Notes under the pieces: generated by a model
What the model was told of the DNA's origin: nothing
Seen by the model: the letters and a program-made list of their open reading frames with translations, nothing else
Databases searched by the model: none
In this document: positions 10,901 to 18,481 of the stretch, piece by piece
Layout of the letters: every line of letters starts with the position of its first letter
Numbering within the stretch: the first letter of the stretch is position 1
Program-made: the position numbers and the translations under genes
Assembly: GCA_032718475.1 (NCBI GenBank)
Contig: JAUCBJ010007140.1
Location: 1 to 38,017, forward strand
DNA length: 38,017 nt
Source: Nemertoderma westbladi
Taxonomy: Eukaryota; Xenacoelomorpha; Nemertodermatida; Nemertodermatidae
Direction of reading: 5' to 3'

Positions 10901-11132
10901 GGCTCTAACTGCTGAGGACACCAAATCTCTGGATGGCACATTCACAAGAATGCTACGCCGGGTTCATTGTGTCAAGTACAATGCACACATCTCCAACCAG
11001 ACACTATATAACATTGGAGGTGTCTCATTGGTTCCCCCAAGCTTGACACTAGAACAAAATCGCCTCCGCTTTGCAGGACATTGCTTTCGCCGTGAGGACC
11101 AGCCAGTGCACAATGGCAGCCTCATGGAGTGA
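7992..11132 (+). CDS. Endonuclease/reverse transcriptase polyprotein, C-terminus frameshifted
   Basis: The frame is open upstream from 7971 but the first ATG is at 7992; copy 1 conserves this ATG, so I choose it. The product is 1,046 residues. An N-terminal ~120-residue Pro/Arg-rich region of unknown role comes first. The endonuclease follows at about 115-365, with catalytic motifs QEHR (~156), LGDFNA (~270), QIDHI (~333) and SSDHR (~359). The reverse transcriptase spans about 580-860, with VDFFKAFDSV (~728), LQGDTLAP (~787) and the FADD catalytic box (~840). The C-terminal region has LRFAGHCFRR. The protein would nick target DNA and prime reverse transcription of its own RNA. After VHN the frame ends early at GSLME because 10 bases (present in copy 3) are missing after about 11114. 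This removes roughly 60 conserved C-terminal residues. All catalytic residues remain. Confidence 0.93.
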   Translation: MANQGAVFAPRADSAKKHPPTPTMDYISNAEVRPLEASGITGHNRPHRRQLTPDRLPVSPPTGERAANNSLSLFPDDLSGPNPGSPGRPDCDGERDSGVGGYSHVPPRPTNPLVNLRQVTRLASVNTLTLGSPMRQGELTALADKLSLSAVGVQEHRMQTGQTDEVLIKDMGGGWRLALASADDSGNGGIGLLMNPTAHAALDKIDQISNRIIRCHFSCSGRLAKKFPKVVLIVCYSPTSVAPVEEVENFYHNLQAATDGVDQHAFLTFLGDFNASLHQSPTSPWVYSNSVNRNSVHLQDFISGNGLFSAGTQFKKRTGKLWTHSGPSGHKSQIDHILFRRKYMSSIQDCNAFTLRPFSSDHRLIVAKVRLSLRASRTTKSALPRHDWSSLLQQPSVRSSFTLQLSNRYEALASEAADHCEGYTAFTEAVKLAAAETVPVYPRNRKRAPWTDNKIQKCRNDLHKAQKESRLKQTTAAKNAVKAASRSLNRQYSVNLQELINQQVDAINDADDSRQSSQAWKSINLLTGRKSQPTTKVKAESPADRLNGWKAHFEKLLNNDRVLPDNFIEVKVSESVLPDIPIGDISFAEVKAAAKSIKTNRASGVDGVPPEVFKIPECLKLIYPIIVDMYRTTRVPQEMKTNKLVPVPKKGNLTLYGSFRGISLISIAAKLYNRILLNRIRDPIERLLRGNQNGFRKGRGTMEPILALRRIIEELFKKKDKHLAVIFVDFFKAFDSVSRSRMFSILSLYGIPDEIIAAIKSVYDGSTTFLSTVDGDTEPFEVLWGVLQGDTLAPFLFIIVVDYVLRMSLDHHNDDGVMITPPTGSRSRGNPAKYLTDLDFADDLGVLSESLEGAQRLLSSLEHAASSVGLFINSRKTKILTVNFESPQQVSDRMSISSKDGMLEHVDDFCYLGSWIRKSGEDLRIRKGKAWAALNRLSRIWKSPRINRKLKVRLFRAAVVPVLLYGSPCWALTAEDTKSLDGTFTRMLRRVHCVKYNAHISNQTLYNIGGVSLVPPSLTLEQNRLRFAGHCFRREDQPVHNGSLME

Positions 11133-11328
11133 ATAAGCATGGTGGACAGCCCATGACTTTCTTGAGACGCATCTTAGAGGACACTGGCCTTAAAGATGCG
11201 GATGATCTAGCAAATGTCATGGGTGATAGGGAGTTGTGGCGGTGCAATTTTGTTGACAAGCCGGCACAGCATTCTTAAAAATGCAGCTGCAATGCAGCAT
11301 GCCGATCCTAGTAGTAGTAGTAGTAGTA

Positions 11329-11345
11329 GAGATCGATCCTACTAA
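11329..11345. repeat. 3' target-site duplication of non-LTR copy 2
   Basis: Identical to 7558-7574 (gagatcgatcctactaa), directly after the tag-repeat tail. Confidence 0.93.
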
Positions 11346-12525
11346 ACCTGTTTAAACCAAACAGAGATCAAGCTCAGAAGCCCATTGCGGTATGTTAGGA
11401 ATTACCTTTCACCACTTCAACTACCATCCAACCATTCGAGTTAATTGTCTCGTCTTTAGGTTTCATATATCCAAACTGTATTGGCCACTCACGATCAGAC
11501 AGATCCACCACGCGGCTGTTAAACAATAGGCCACTAGTGGCCCGTTGTTTGGCGCTTTGGTCATACTAAATGCCGTATCATTTAATTAAATATAAAAAAT
11601 TAAGTTGCTATGTAACTGAACTAAAACCAAACTCTGGAATTCATACTTAATGTTTTGGTTATATCTAATTGTATTTAAATTAATGTATTTCTTATACATT
11701 ATTACAGTAATCAGTCAATACTGTTTATGAAGGCAACGGGTACATGGAGAACAAAATTAAATACCTGAATGGTTCTTCCCCAAGTGCCAAGTCCAATAGC
11801 TAAATATGTTAAATTAAAAGAGAATGTAACATTATTTTATATAATACTGTAACATATCGTACCGGACGGACGTGGTTTGGTTTAGTTTTGGCTTAGGTTT
11901 CTATTTGGGTCAGTTTGGTTAGGTTTGGTTTGTAGTGATGGTGTATATATTGCAAATCAAGACATATTCTTTAATTAAAATTTCCATTGGAAGCCATTAT
12001 TGAGCCATTTTAATATGTACTCCATGAACCTACTGTACTGTACTTGTCGATATTTCTAATTCCAGTGGTGCTGGAATTATTCCCTACTCTCATCGCTACT
12101 AACAGTACATAAGGTTTTTTTTTATTAGCTATAATTGATTGAATTAAGAAATGTGTGAGATTGCATGATAGATGAAGTTCCGCGATTTTTAGTTAGTAAA
12201 ATAAGTTGCCGTTGTTTTGTTTAATGTATCCATGTATATGCGGTAATAAAGACATATATTTATTTATGATACGGTAATAAAATATAAAAAATAGCAATTT
12301 ATATCATTGTGTGAAAAGTAATACTTTATAGCGCTATGGCCCGGGTGTATTTATTTACAGAGCGAGCGCAGCGAGGGAGGTTTACATAAATAAACAAGAA
12401 TCATAATCGCTGAATAGTGAATAGTGTCCTTTTCATACAACGTTGTATGTAATTTTTTTATATTATGTTAAATTATTCGCGATCTGAATGTTTACTGTCT
12501 TTTTTATTCCTAATGAAGGAGGGGC
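11346..12525. other. Non-coding stretch
   Basis: No gene is supported; the stretch is AT-rich. A near-perfect 30-bp palindrome lies at 11521-11550. Its core ggccactagtggcc (11529-11542) is flanked by aaacaa and ttgttt arms with two mismatched pairs between. Around 12350-12395 there is a gagcgagcgcagcgag patch flanked by related gtatttatttac and gtttacataaataaac sequences. Confidence 0.5.
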
Positions 12526-12560
12526 TAGCTCAGTTGGTTGAGCGCCGAGCTTACAATAGA
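12526..12560 (+). other. tRNA-like 5' half (A-box), probably SINE or tRNA relic
   Basis: The sequence ggggctagctcagttggttg followed by agcgc matches the acceptor/D-arm region of a tRNA, including an internal pol III A box (tagctcagttgg). No B box (ggttcgaatcc type) is found in the next 80 bases, and the rest does not fold as a tRNA. It is therefore a fragment of a tRNA-derived SINE or a tRNA pseudogene, not a working tRNA gene. Confidence 0.6.
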
Positions 12561-13731
12561 GGAGTAGCGCCCTTCCCTTCCATCTGTTTGCATGATTGAA
12601 TGCTTTTAATGATTAGCTTCAATACTTGAATGTTTATAAATAATAATGAAATTCATATCATTTCTATGCAATCCATTACAGTTACTATAACAACAGCTGC
12701 ACCGTAAATAGTCTTACACCAAACCTACAATGGCTAAATACAAGTAAATAATGTACATAAATATTGTAAGTGATTAGCAAGAATTGTGTTGTGTTGTAGT
12801 ATTTATTATGTAGGGCCTACAGTACTGTATAAATGCAATAAAAAAAAATAAAAAAAAATACCCCGTCACGTTATCGTGTAAATCCACTTTAATAATAATA
12901 ATAATAATGGCAAATACTTAAGAGGTGTTCTAGAAATTTATTTTTACTAATTTAGTGATTGTAGCGTTCTGTCATATAGGCTGCAAAGATTCCATTATTG
13001 TACTATGATAAAGACATTGCGAGGAAAAAAAAGTAAAATAGAAAGTGATCCGCATATTTATATGTTCTGAATATTTATTCTAATCTTTGGGATTGTCGCA
13101 AGATAATATAAAATATAATATAAATTGATACGGAATAAGAATTGCGAATTAGTTTTGGTTACCTCTTTTTGCCTAGATTGTCTGGACTTTAAATTAAACC
13201 TCCCTGGAATAATTTCGGTATATACGTGTACACAATTTCGGTATACAATGTATATATTAATACTACTATAATAGGCATGCTCTATTGCCGCAGCATAACT
13301 ACATTGCTGTGTAGTGTCTGTTTGGTTGTATGTGGATATTATTGGCCAATTATATCCAAAGCCAAGTAGGCTCATTCCATGAAAAGGTCAACCTCCCCAC
13401 TAATTTCTAAAAATGAGATGTAGCTTTGAATTTATACTTATTTTAGGTCAAAATTTATCGTACTTCATGAATTCAGTGCTAAAAATTGTATCAACACAGG
13501 TGGTTTATCAAAAATAGTCGAATTACAAATTATGCACCTGGTCTGCACAAAATGTGAATAAAAGTGTGCAAAAGTTTCGTTTCCTGTAGGCACTTCCTAT
13601 GACCAATAAATTAACATTTCTGAGCATGTACCAAATAAAAAACAAACCCATTTTCGAATTTTTTTGGTTTTATTTAATTTCACCAGTGTTTCGTTCCTCT
13701 GTAATGAAATCGATAAAGTTAATCTTGTGAT
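12561..13731. other. Non-coding stretch
   Basis: No gene is supported. It contains a short ATA/AAT microsatellite at about 12889-12907 and a poly-A rich patch near 12840. The 105-codon minus-strand frame at 13058-13375 has no recognisable domain and an AT-driven composition, so I do not call it. Confidence 0.45.
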
Positions 13732-14432
13732 GTCCCATACTTTACCTAAAATAGTGAAATTTTTAGTTTATTCACAGAGATGTAACTCAGCCTAATCACC
13801 CAGTGGAATGCAAAGCACGTTTGTGTTGCGTCATCGTATAAAACAATTAGTTTCATCTTCACTCCCTCAGAAATATCATGGCGGCCAATTGAAAATTGTC
13901 CCATACTTTACCATCAAAATGGCGATTATATTAGTGCACTGTATTAATGTAATATGTGAAGCCATGAGTGTTATAATACTCTAAGGTCATAGTCGGCCGT
14001 AAGAATAGGAGTCTATATTTGAACTGAGAATCATTCCTCAGTCAAGAAATCCTTGGGTTTATGCATGTAAAGTCCCATACTTTACCAAAAAATAGTGAAA
14101 TTTTTAATTTATACACAGAGAAGTAGTCTAACTCAGCCAAATCACCCAGTGGAATGCAAAGCACGTTTGTGTTGCGTCATCTTAAGAAACAATTACCTGT
14201 AGTTTCATAATCTACTCCCTCAGAAACATCATAACGGCCAATTGAAAATTGTCCCATACTTTACCATTATAATGGCGATTACATTAGTGCACTGTATTAA
14301 TGTAATATATGAAACCTGGAGGGCAGGAGTGTTATTAATGCTTTAGGGTGATAGTAGGGGGAAGCATAGAAGTATGTATTTGAACTAAGAATCATTCCTC
14401 AATTAACTAATCTTTGAGTTTATGCATGTAAA
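13732..14432. repeat. Tandem duplication, units of 340 and 361 bp
   Basis: Unit 1 runs 13732-14071 and unit 2 runs 14072-14432; a third unit starts at 14433 and decays quickly. Both full units start with gtcccatactttacc. They share in order aatagtgaaattttta, atcacccagtggaatgcaaa, gcacgtttgtgttgcgtcat, gccaattgaaaattgtccca, gtgcactgtattaatgtaat and tttatgcatgtaaa. No coding frame follows the units. Substitutions and small indels separate them, so the duplication is not new. Confidence 0.92.
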
Positions 14433-15367
14433 GTCCCGTACTTTACAACAAATTTCAAAAAATTTAGTTTTTTTAGCAGATAAGAAGATCGTTAAGTACA
14501 GTAATTGATACATTTTCAGAAAAATGGAAAGAAATTCTAAACTTTTTACAGACTACATACCAAGTTTGGTTATATTTCATCAATGATTGGCGGACTTATT
14601 TCGGTTTTTATCAAAATTTTGAAACTATCGGTACCAACAGACAGACTGTCTGATATGTCACCTTTGATTCCTTAAACTTCAGATTCTTTCCAAACTTTTG
14701 ACAGACTTCATACGTACCAGGTTTGGTTTAATTTCATCTAAAAATGACCGAGATATACAGTATTAGCGATCAAAAATTAGACAGATGACATACAACTCCT
14801 AAGGGCAACCATATGCTAAGACTTCGGGTCAATTTGTGGGTCGCCCCACATTTTTGCATCCATATCTTGGTTGGAAATACTTAGTTGCACTTTATTATCA
14901 CTAATTATCCAGAAATTACTGTTAGGTTAAGTGTAAGAGACCATTTTGACCATAAAATTCGTACAGGTCCCGTACTTTACTTAGCAATGTCCCATACTTT
15001 ACCACACAAACCACACTGTAAAAAATTAGCAATGCAGCAATTCGTCTTATATTTATATTTTTATTTAAGCTTAATATTATAGCTTTATCCTAAACATCAA
15101 CTCAACACCGTACCTGCGCACAATTCGCTAAATTTTAGAATTGAAATCATAAATTAAAAAATACCATTTCGTACGAATCCGTACTTTACCTTAATTGGAC
15201 AAGCTGGCGTTTTCTCAAAAGTGACTAAGTCCCGCCATAAGCTTCGCGAAATCAAAGCTGATATTCGAAAGTTTAATCCAAGCACAATTTTGAGCACATA
15301 TGTGCTGTGGATAACATTGTACAGGCAATCAAAGTTCAAAATTGTGTACGAATGTCCCGTACTTTAC
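13732..15367 (+). repeat. Recurring TCCCRTACTTTAC motif, nine copies
   Basis: Copies of tcccatactttacc or tcccgtactttac start at 13733, 13899, 14073, 14252, 14434, 14968, 14990, 15178 (one base shorter) and 15355, all on the plus strand. The first five sit inside the tandem duplication. The last four lie outside it in otherwise unrelated sequence, and three of them are preceded by a cgtac/gtacg element that makes a short inverted repeat with the cgtac in the motif. Apart from the motif, 14433-15393 shows no gene. The function is unknown; it may be a repeat subunit or a protein-binding site. Confidence 0.85.
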
Positions 15368-15393
15368 TTTGGAATGAGCCAGTAATATCACCC

Positions 15394-15673
15394 GTTTGCT
15401 CATTAACTTATGTTTACTCTTTAACATCTGTTTGCTCATTAACTTATATTTGCTCATTAACTTCTGTTTGCTCTTTAACTTCAGTTTGCTCACTAACTTC
15501 TGTTTGCTCATTAACTTATGTTTGCTCTTTAACTTCTGTTTGCTCACTAACTTCTGTTTGCTCATTAACTTATGTTTGCTCTTAATGAGCATTCATTAAG
15601 TTATATTTGCTCTTAACTTCTGTTTGCTCATTAACTTCTGTTTGCTCATTAACTTCTGTTTTCTCATTAACTA
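15394..15673. repeat. 18-bp minisatellite with 54-bp higher-order unit
   Basis: About 15 units of gtttgctcattaacttct (18 bp) run head to tail, with one 31-bp irregular unit at 15574 and one 17-bp unit at 15605. The blocks at 15467-15520 and 15521-15574 are three-unit cycles (tttaac, ctaac, attaac variants) that match except at one base, showing higher-order amplification. Because 18 is a multiple of three, open frames appear on both strands here. They are artefacts of the repeat. Confidence 0.95.
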
Positions 15674-15864
15674 TGCGCTGCGAATGGCACACGACGCAAT
15701 ATTTTCCTGTTATTGATTTCTACTGATTTTCGCTTGGATTTTGTTAAAAAATTATTTTGGTTGGACGTTAAAATAACGGGTTATAGAGAGAAGTAGAGGG
15801 GACCTAAACATGAGACGTGAATTAGGAATATTGTAGAAAAACCGAACAAATTGAAAATCAACAG

Positions 15865-15920
15865 CCAATCGCCTTTGGCCACAGTTCATCTCTATTTGCC
15901 TCCATTAGTTTATAAAAATA
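15865..15920 (+). promoter_or_regulatory. Probable core promoter of the fibrinogen-domain gene
   Basis: A CCAAT box at 15865-15869 is followed 42 bases later by tataaaaata at 15911-15920. This is about 100 bases before the start codon and is consistent with transcription starting near 15945. It is a sequence match only; no transcript evidence is available. Confidence 0.4.
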
Positions 15921-16022
15921 GTAGCTAAGTAGTAAACAAATAGTAACCATAAAAAAACAAGTAGTAAACAAATCTTTCATAATCGACTCCCAAATCATAC
16001 AAAATAATACACAACCGCAGTT

Positions 16023-16820
16023 ATGGCCAATTCATCACGACGTTCTGGAGTGTCTGAATACTTATCAGCGCGATCGCAATTCTCCGAAACAACATCAGTG
16101 GGGAGAATTCCTATAGAAGAGATGAGGCGCGAAAGAAGACGAAGTATAAATTCTATGACCGGGGAAACGAAAACAGAAGAAAATGAACGTCGTGAAAACA
16201 TACGTATGGTTCTAAATGTGGTGGTCGGGTTTATTTTATTGTCTCTAGTAATAACGGGCTTCGTATTGTACCACAGCGATAAATCCGCCGGCAATAGGGT
16301 AAAGATTTCTGGGACTCCGATCAACTCAAATATTGGTAATCGTTCTATAACATCTACCACCGAACCACCCGAACCGCCCGACCCTACCATTACCACCACT
16401 GTCTCTATAGAAGAAACCACTGATAAGAAGGGAATATCATCAACACCCTCACCCACCACTATAACACCCCCACCCGCCACAAAACCACCCTTGTCCACCA
16501 CTATAACACCCCCACCCACCTCAACAACACCCCCAACCACAACGACTACTAAGAAAGAATTCCCATGTTCCGGTTTAACAACGGCTCCTATGACGCAGGA
16601 TCCTATTGAATCTTTAAACAAAATAGTGATCTGCGACGCTGGTTCTGTTTTAATACAGAATCGGCCTTCCCCAACATCTAAGTTTGATTTCGATAAAACA
16701 TGGAAGGAATATGAAGATGGTTTTAATGACAACACTGACGGAGGAGATTACTGGGTTGGATTGAAGGCTGTACATTACATAACATCACAATGGGAATGCG
16801 ATCTAGAGATTGGATTAAAG
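16023..16820 (+). CDS. Fibrinogen-related type II membrane protein, exon 1
   Basis: This encodes residues 1-266. The start ATG has a purine at -3 and G at +4. Residues 1-61 are a charged, Arg/Glu-rich cytoplasmic tail without a signal peptide. Residues 63-83 (LNVVVGFILLSLVITGFVLY) form a single membrane anchor. Residues ~105-178 are a Thr/Pro-rich stalk suited to O-glycosylation. From residue 179 the fibrinogen-related domain begins, with FPCSG, IVICDAGSVLIQNR (the usual xxxCDMxxGGWTVIQRR position), FDFDKTWKEYEDGF and YWVGLKAVHYITSQ, all in family order. The exon ends at TTA AAG followed by gt, in phase 0. The layout resembles FIBCD1-type receptors, which bind acetylated sugars at the cell surface; that ligand is only an inference. 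The frame reads on to 16901 into the intron, but that tail is not protein. Confidence 0.88.
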
Positions 16821-17101
16821 GTATTACTAGACCTGCCCCCGCACCTCGCACCCCCCCCCCCCCATTTATTTACAGAATATGATTTTCATACATTTTCTTA
16901 ATTGGGAGGAATACTAAACTCCAGCCGAAAATTTAAATCTATTTCTTTTAAATTAAATAATGAAAACTAGCTTCATCACTCATAAAATCACTAGCTTCCA
17001 TTTAATAATTGCTGCCAAAATATAATAGTACTGAAAAGTTAAAACTTTCAATAAAGGGGGAGGGGAGGGGCAGGCCAAGTAATACCGAATTAACAATTTA
17101 G
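16821..17101 (+). other. Intron of the fibrinogen-domain gene
   Basis: The donor is aaag/gtatta at 16820/16821. The acceptor is most likely aatttag at 17099-17101 (exon starts gttcag); an alternative in the same phase is cag at 17105-17107. Either keeps phase 0. The 281-base intron holds a 13-base C run (16851-16863) and a G-rich patch gggggaggggagggg at about 17056-17070. Confidence 0.75.
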
Positions 17102-17449
17102 GTTCAGAACAGGGATTCTTTACAAAAATGGCACTACATAGAATATAAGAGTGTAAAGATAAGTTCAGAAGATACAAATTACAACTTTAGTTACGGAGGA
17201 GTTGTTGGCCTTGTGAGTGATGGAATGGCGGCAGCTAAAGGGATTCAGTTCTCTACAAAAGACAAAGATAATGATGATTCGGCCTCATCGTTGGCTGAAG
17301 ATCGGTCTGGAGGCTGGTGGCATACTAAGAATCTTCAAACGAACCTCAATGGGAATTGTACTTCTGATGTTGAAGAGAAACGAATCTATTGGGCTGGTAA
17401 ACAAAGTGATTGCTCTGGGTCTATTAAAATGACATTAAAACTACACTGA
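17102..17449 (+). CDS. Fibrinogen-related type II membrane protein, exon 2
   Basis: This encodes residues 267-381, completing the fibrinogen-related domain to a TGA stop. Family features in order are KWHYIEYKSVKI (usual AEYxSFxV strand), GIQFSTKDKDNDDSA (calcium-site DxDND retained), GGWWHTKNLQTNLNG (usual GGWWYxxCxxxNLNG) and the final strand IKMTLKLH. The conserved Cys after DND (usually SASNCA, here SASSLA) and its partner in GGWW..C are both replaced. Two other Cys appear, in LNGNC and QSDC. The total protein is 381 residues with one fibrinogen domain, a normal size for the class. Both Cys of one standard disulphide being lost together suggests coordinated change rather than decay. I am confident of the domain, less so of the exact acceptor site. 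Confidence 0.87.
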   Translation, partial: VQNRDSLQKWHYIEYKSVKISSEDTNYNFSYGGVVGLVSDGMAAAKGIQFSTKDKDNDDSASSLAEDRSGGWWHTKNLQTNLNGNCTSDVEEKRIYWAGKQSDCSGSIKMTLKLH

Positions 17450-17463
17450 AAATGTCTAACTTA

Positions 17464-17553
17464 GTTAATAAATATCCGATCCTTACGATTGTAATGGATA
17501 CTGTTGGTTAATAAATATCCGAGCAATCCTTACGATTGTAAAGGATACTGTTG
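17464..17553 (+). repeat. Tandem duplication in the 3' UTR
   Basis: Two units start with gttaataaatatccga at 17464 and 17507 (period 43). The second unit has four extra bases. Each has an aataaa and an atccttac...gta(a)aggat stem, so both a potential polyadenylation signal and a small hairpin are duplicated just after the stop codon. Confidence 0.85.
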
Positions 17554-17621
17554 GATAATAACGTAACATTTATCAATTGATTGCCGTTTATCTATTGTAA
17601 CTAGAAATTCAATTTGAACAT

Positions 17622-17627
17622 AATAAA
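17622..17627 (+). terminator. Polyadenylation signal of the fibrinogen-domain gene
   Basis: AATAAA lies 173 bases after the stop codon. Two earlier AATAAA copies are in the duplicated units (around 17467 and 17510), so alternative 3' ends are possible. Confidence 0.5.
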
Positions 17628-18301
17628 CCTTAAATCAGTGGGTTATTTCAGTTCCTTCATTACATTTAGTTACATGACAAGATTACAATAAAACTGGAAG
17701 TCAAATTTGACGTCCTTTTGGAAAAGTAGATTAAAATACACTCATAGTATTTCATTGGATACCGCCACTAGGACATATAATCGTTTAGTATATTATTCCG
17801 CAGGGGTAAAATTATTATAAAATAATGTAGTAAATAATATAATAATTTGCACGACCAGGGTATTGAGTTCCAAATAGAAGGACCTTGGAAACTCATGGAT
17901 CTTTGTGTGATTGATAGTCGCACCAAAGGAGAATAGTAGTTACCCAATGTGGATGGATGATCTGGTCTGGTAGTTGTGGATAGTGGTGGTTTTTTCGAAA
18001 AGTGATCCTAGGTCAGAAGACGGTGTGATAGTGTTGCTGTTAATGTCGTGCAAAAGTAAGGCTACTTGGTGTTGGTAAAGCTGTTGGATAGGTAGAATAC
18101 GTAGTGATTGATAAATAAATAGGTGCAGAGGAGGCCTGGAAATGAGAGAAGGTGAAAACATCTTATAATTTTGTTTCTTTTAATCCGTAGTGGTTTAATA
18201 GTAGTGGTATTGGAGCTGCCCCATAGAAGAATTCCATAGAGAACGTAGGGATGGACAAAGGTAAAGTTGTCGTAGGATATTTAGGGGAAAGATGTGGACA
18301 G
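17628..18301. other. Non-coding stretch
   Basis: I see no supported gene. Short overlapping minus-strand frames exist between 17940 and 18466 but share no recognisable protein features and overlap the element fragment described next. Confidence 0.45.
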
Positions 18302-18376
18302 AATTGTTGGTCGCTCTCTCTCCAATAGAGGGTGAGACTGGCAGCCCCGGTCAGGAGATGACTGACGCCTGTAAGG
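18302..18376 (-). mobile_element. Diverged fragment of the non-LTR element N-terminal region
   Basis: The plus strand here (aattgttggtcgctctctct, then ccaatagagggtgagact and ggcagcc-ggtcagg) matches the plus strand of copy 1 at about 4583-4655 with scattered differences, so the element sense is minus. It covers the part coding for the DRLPVSPPTGERAANNS region. The match ends on both sides within about 80 bases. Confidence 0.6.
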
Positions 18377-18481
18377 AAATTTACCCTGGAAAAAGCCAGT
18401 ACGGTTACACCAGTCCTGGGTCTGTTGTCCGCTGCCTGTAAGTGGGGTATTAACAAACGTTTCCATTACTTCTGGCTCCTC

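Larger units (their letters stand above)
7575..11328 (+). mobile_element. Non-LTR (RTE-like) retrotransposon, copy 2, full length
   Basis: The element is 3754 bp between identical 17-bp duplications. It has a ~417-base 5' leader, one long ORF with an apurinic-type endonuclease followed by a reverse transcriptase, a very short 3' UTR containing the small palindrome tgcagctgca, and a tail of six to seven tag units (11309-11328) rather than poly-A. A single-ORF APE/RT protein of about 1,050-1,110 residues with a short tandem-repeat tail is typical of the RTE group; the clade name is my inference. It is complete in structure but carries a 10-bp deletion near the end of the ORF. Confidence 0.93.

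Noticed and set aside
12526-12560. A working tRNA gene
   Set aside because: Only the acceptor/D-arm half and the A box are present; no B box or closing acceptor stem follows.
13058-13375. 105-codon minus-strand ORF
   Set aside because: Tyr/Ile/Asn-rich composition from AT-rich DNA, no domain and no neighbouring exon evidence.
15307-15599. Overlapping open frames on both strands across the minisatellite
   Set aside because: The 18-bp unit is a multiple of three and lacks stops in several frames, so the frames are a by-product of the repeat.
15394-15673. A CRISPR array
   Set aside because: Units are head to tail without unique spacers, and the genome is animal.
16821-16901. Extension of the fibrinogen-domain frame past 16820
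   Set aside because: The residues become Pro/Leu/His low-complexity, a GT donor lies at 16821, and the expected domain sequence resumes in phase at 17102.
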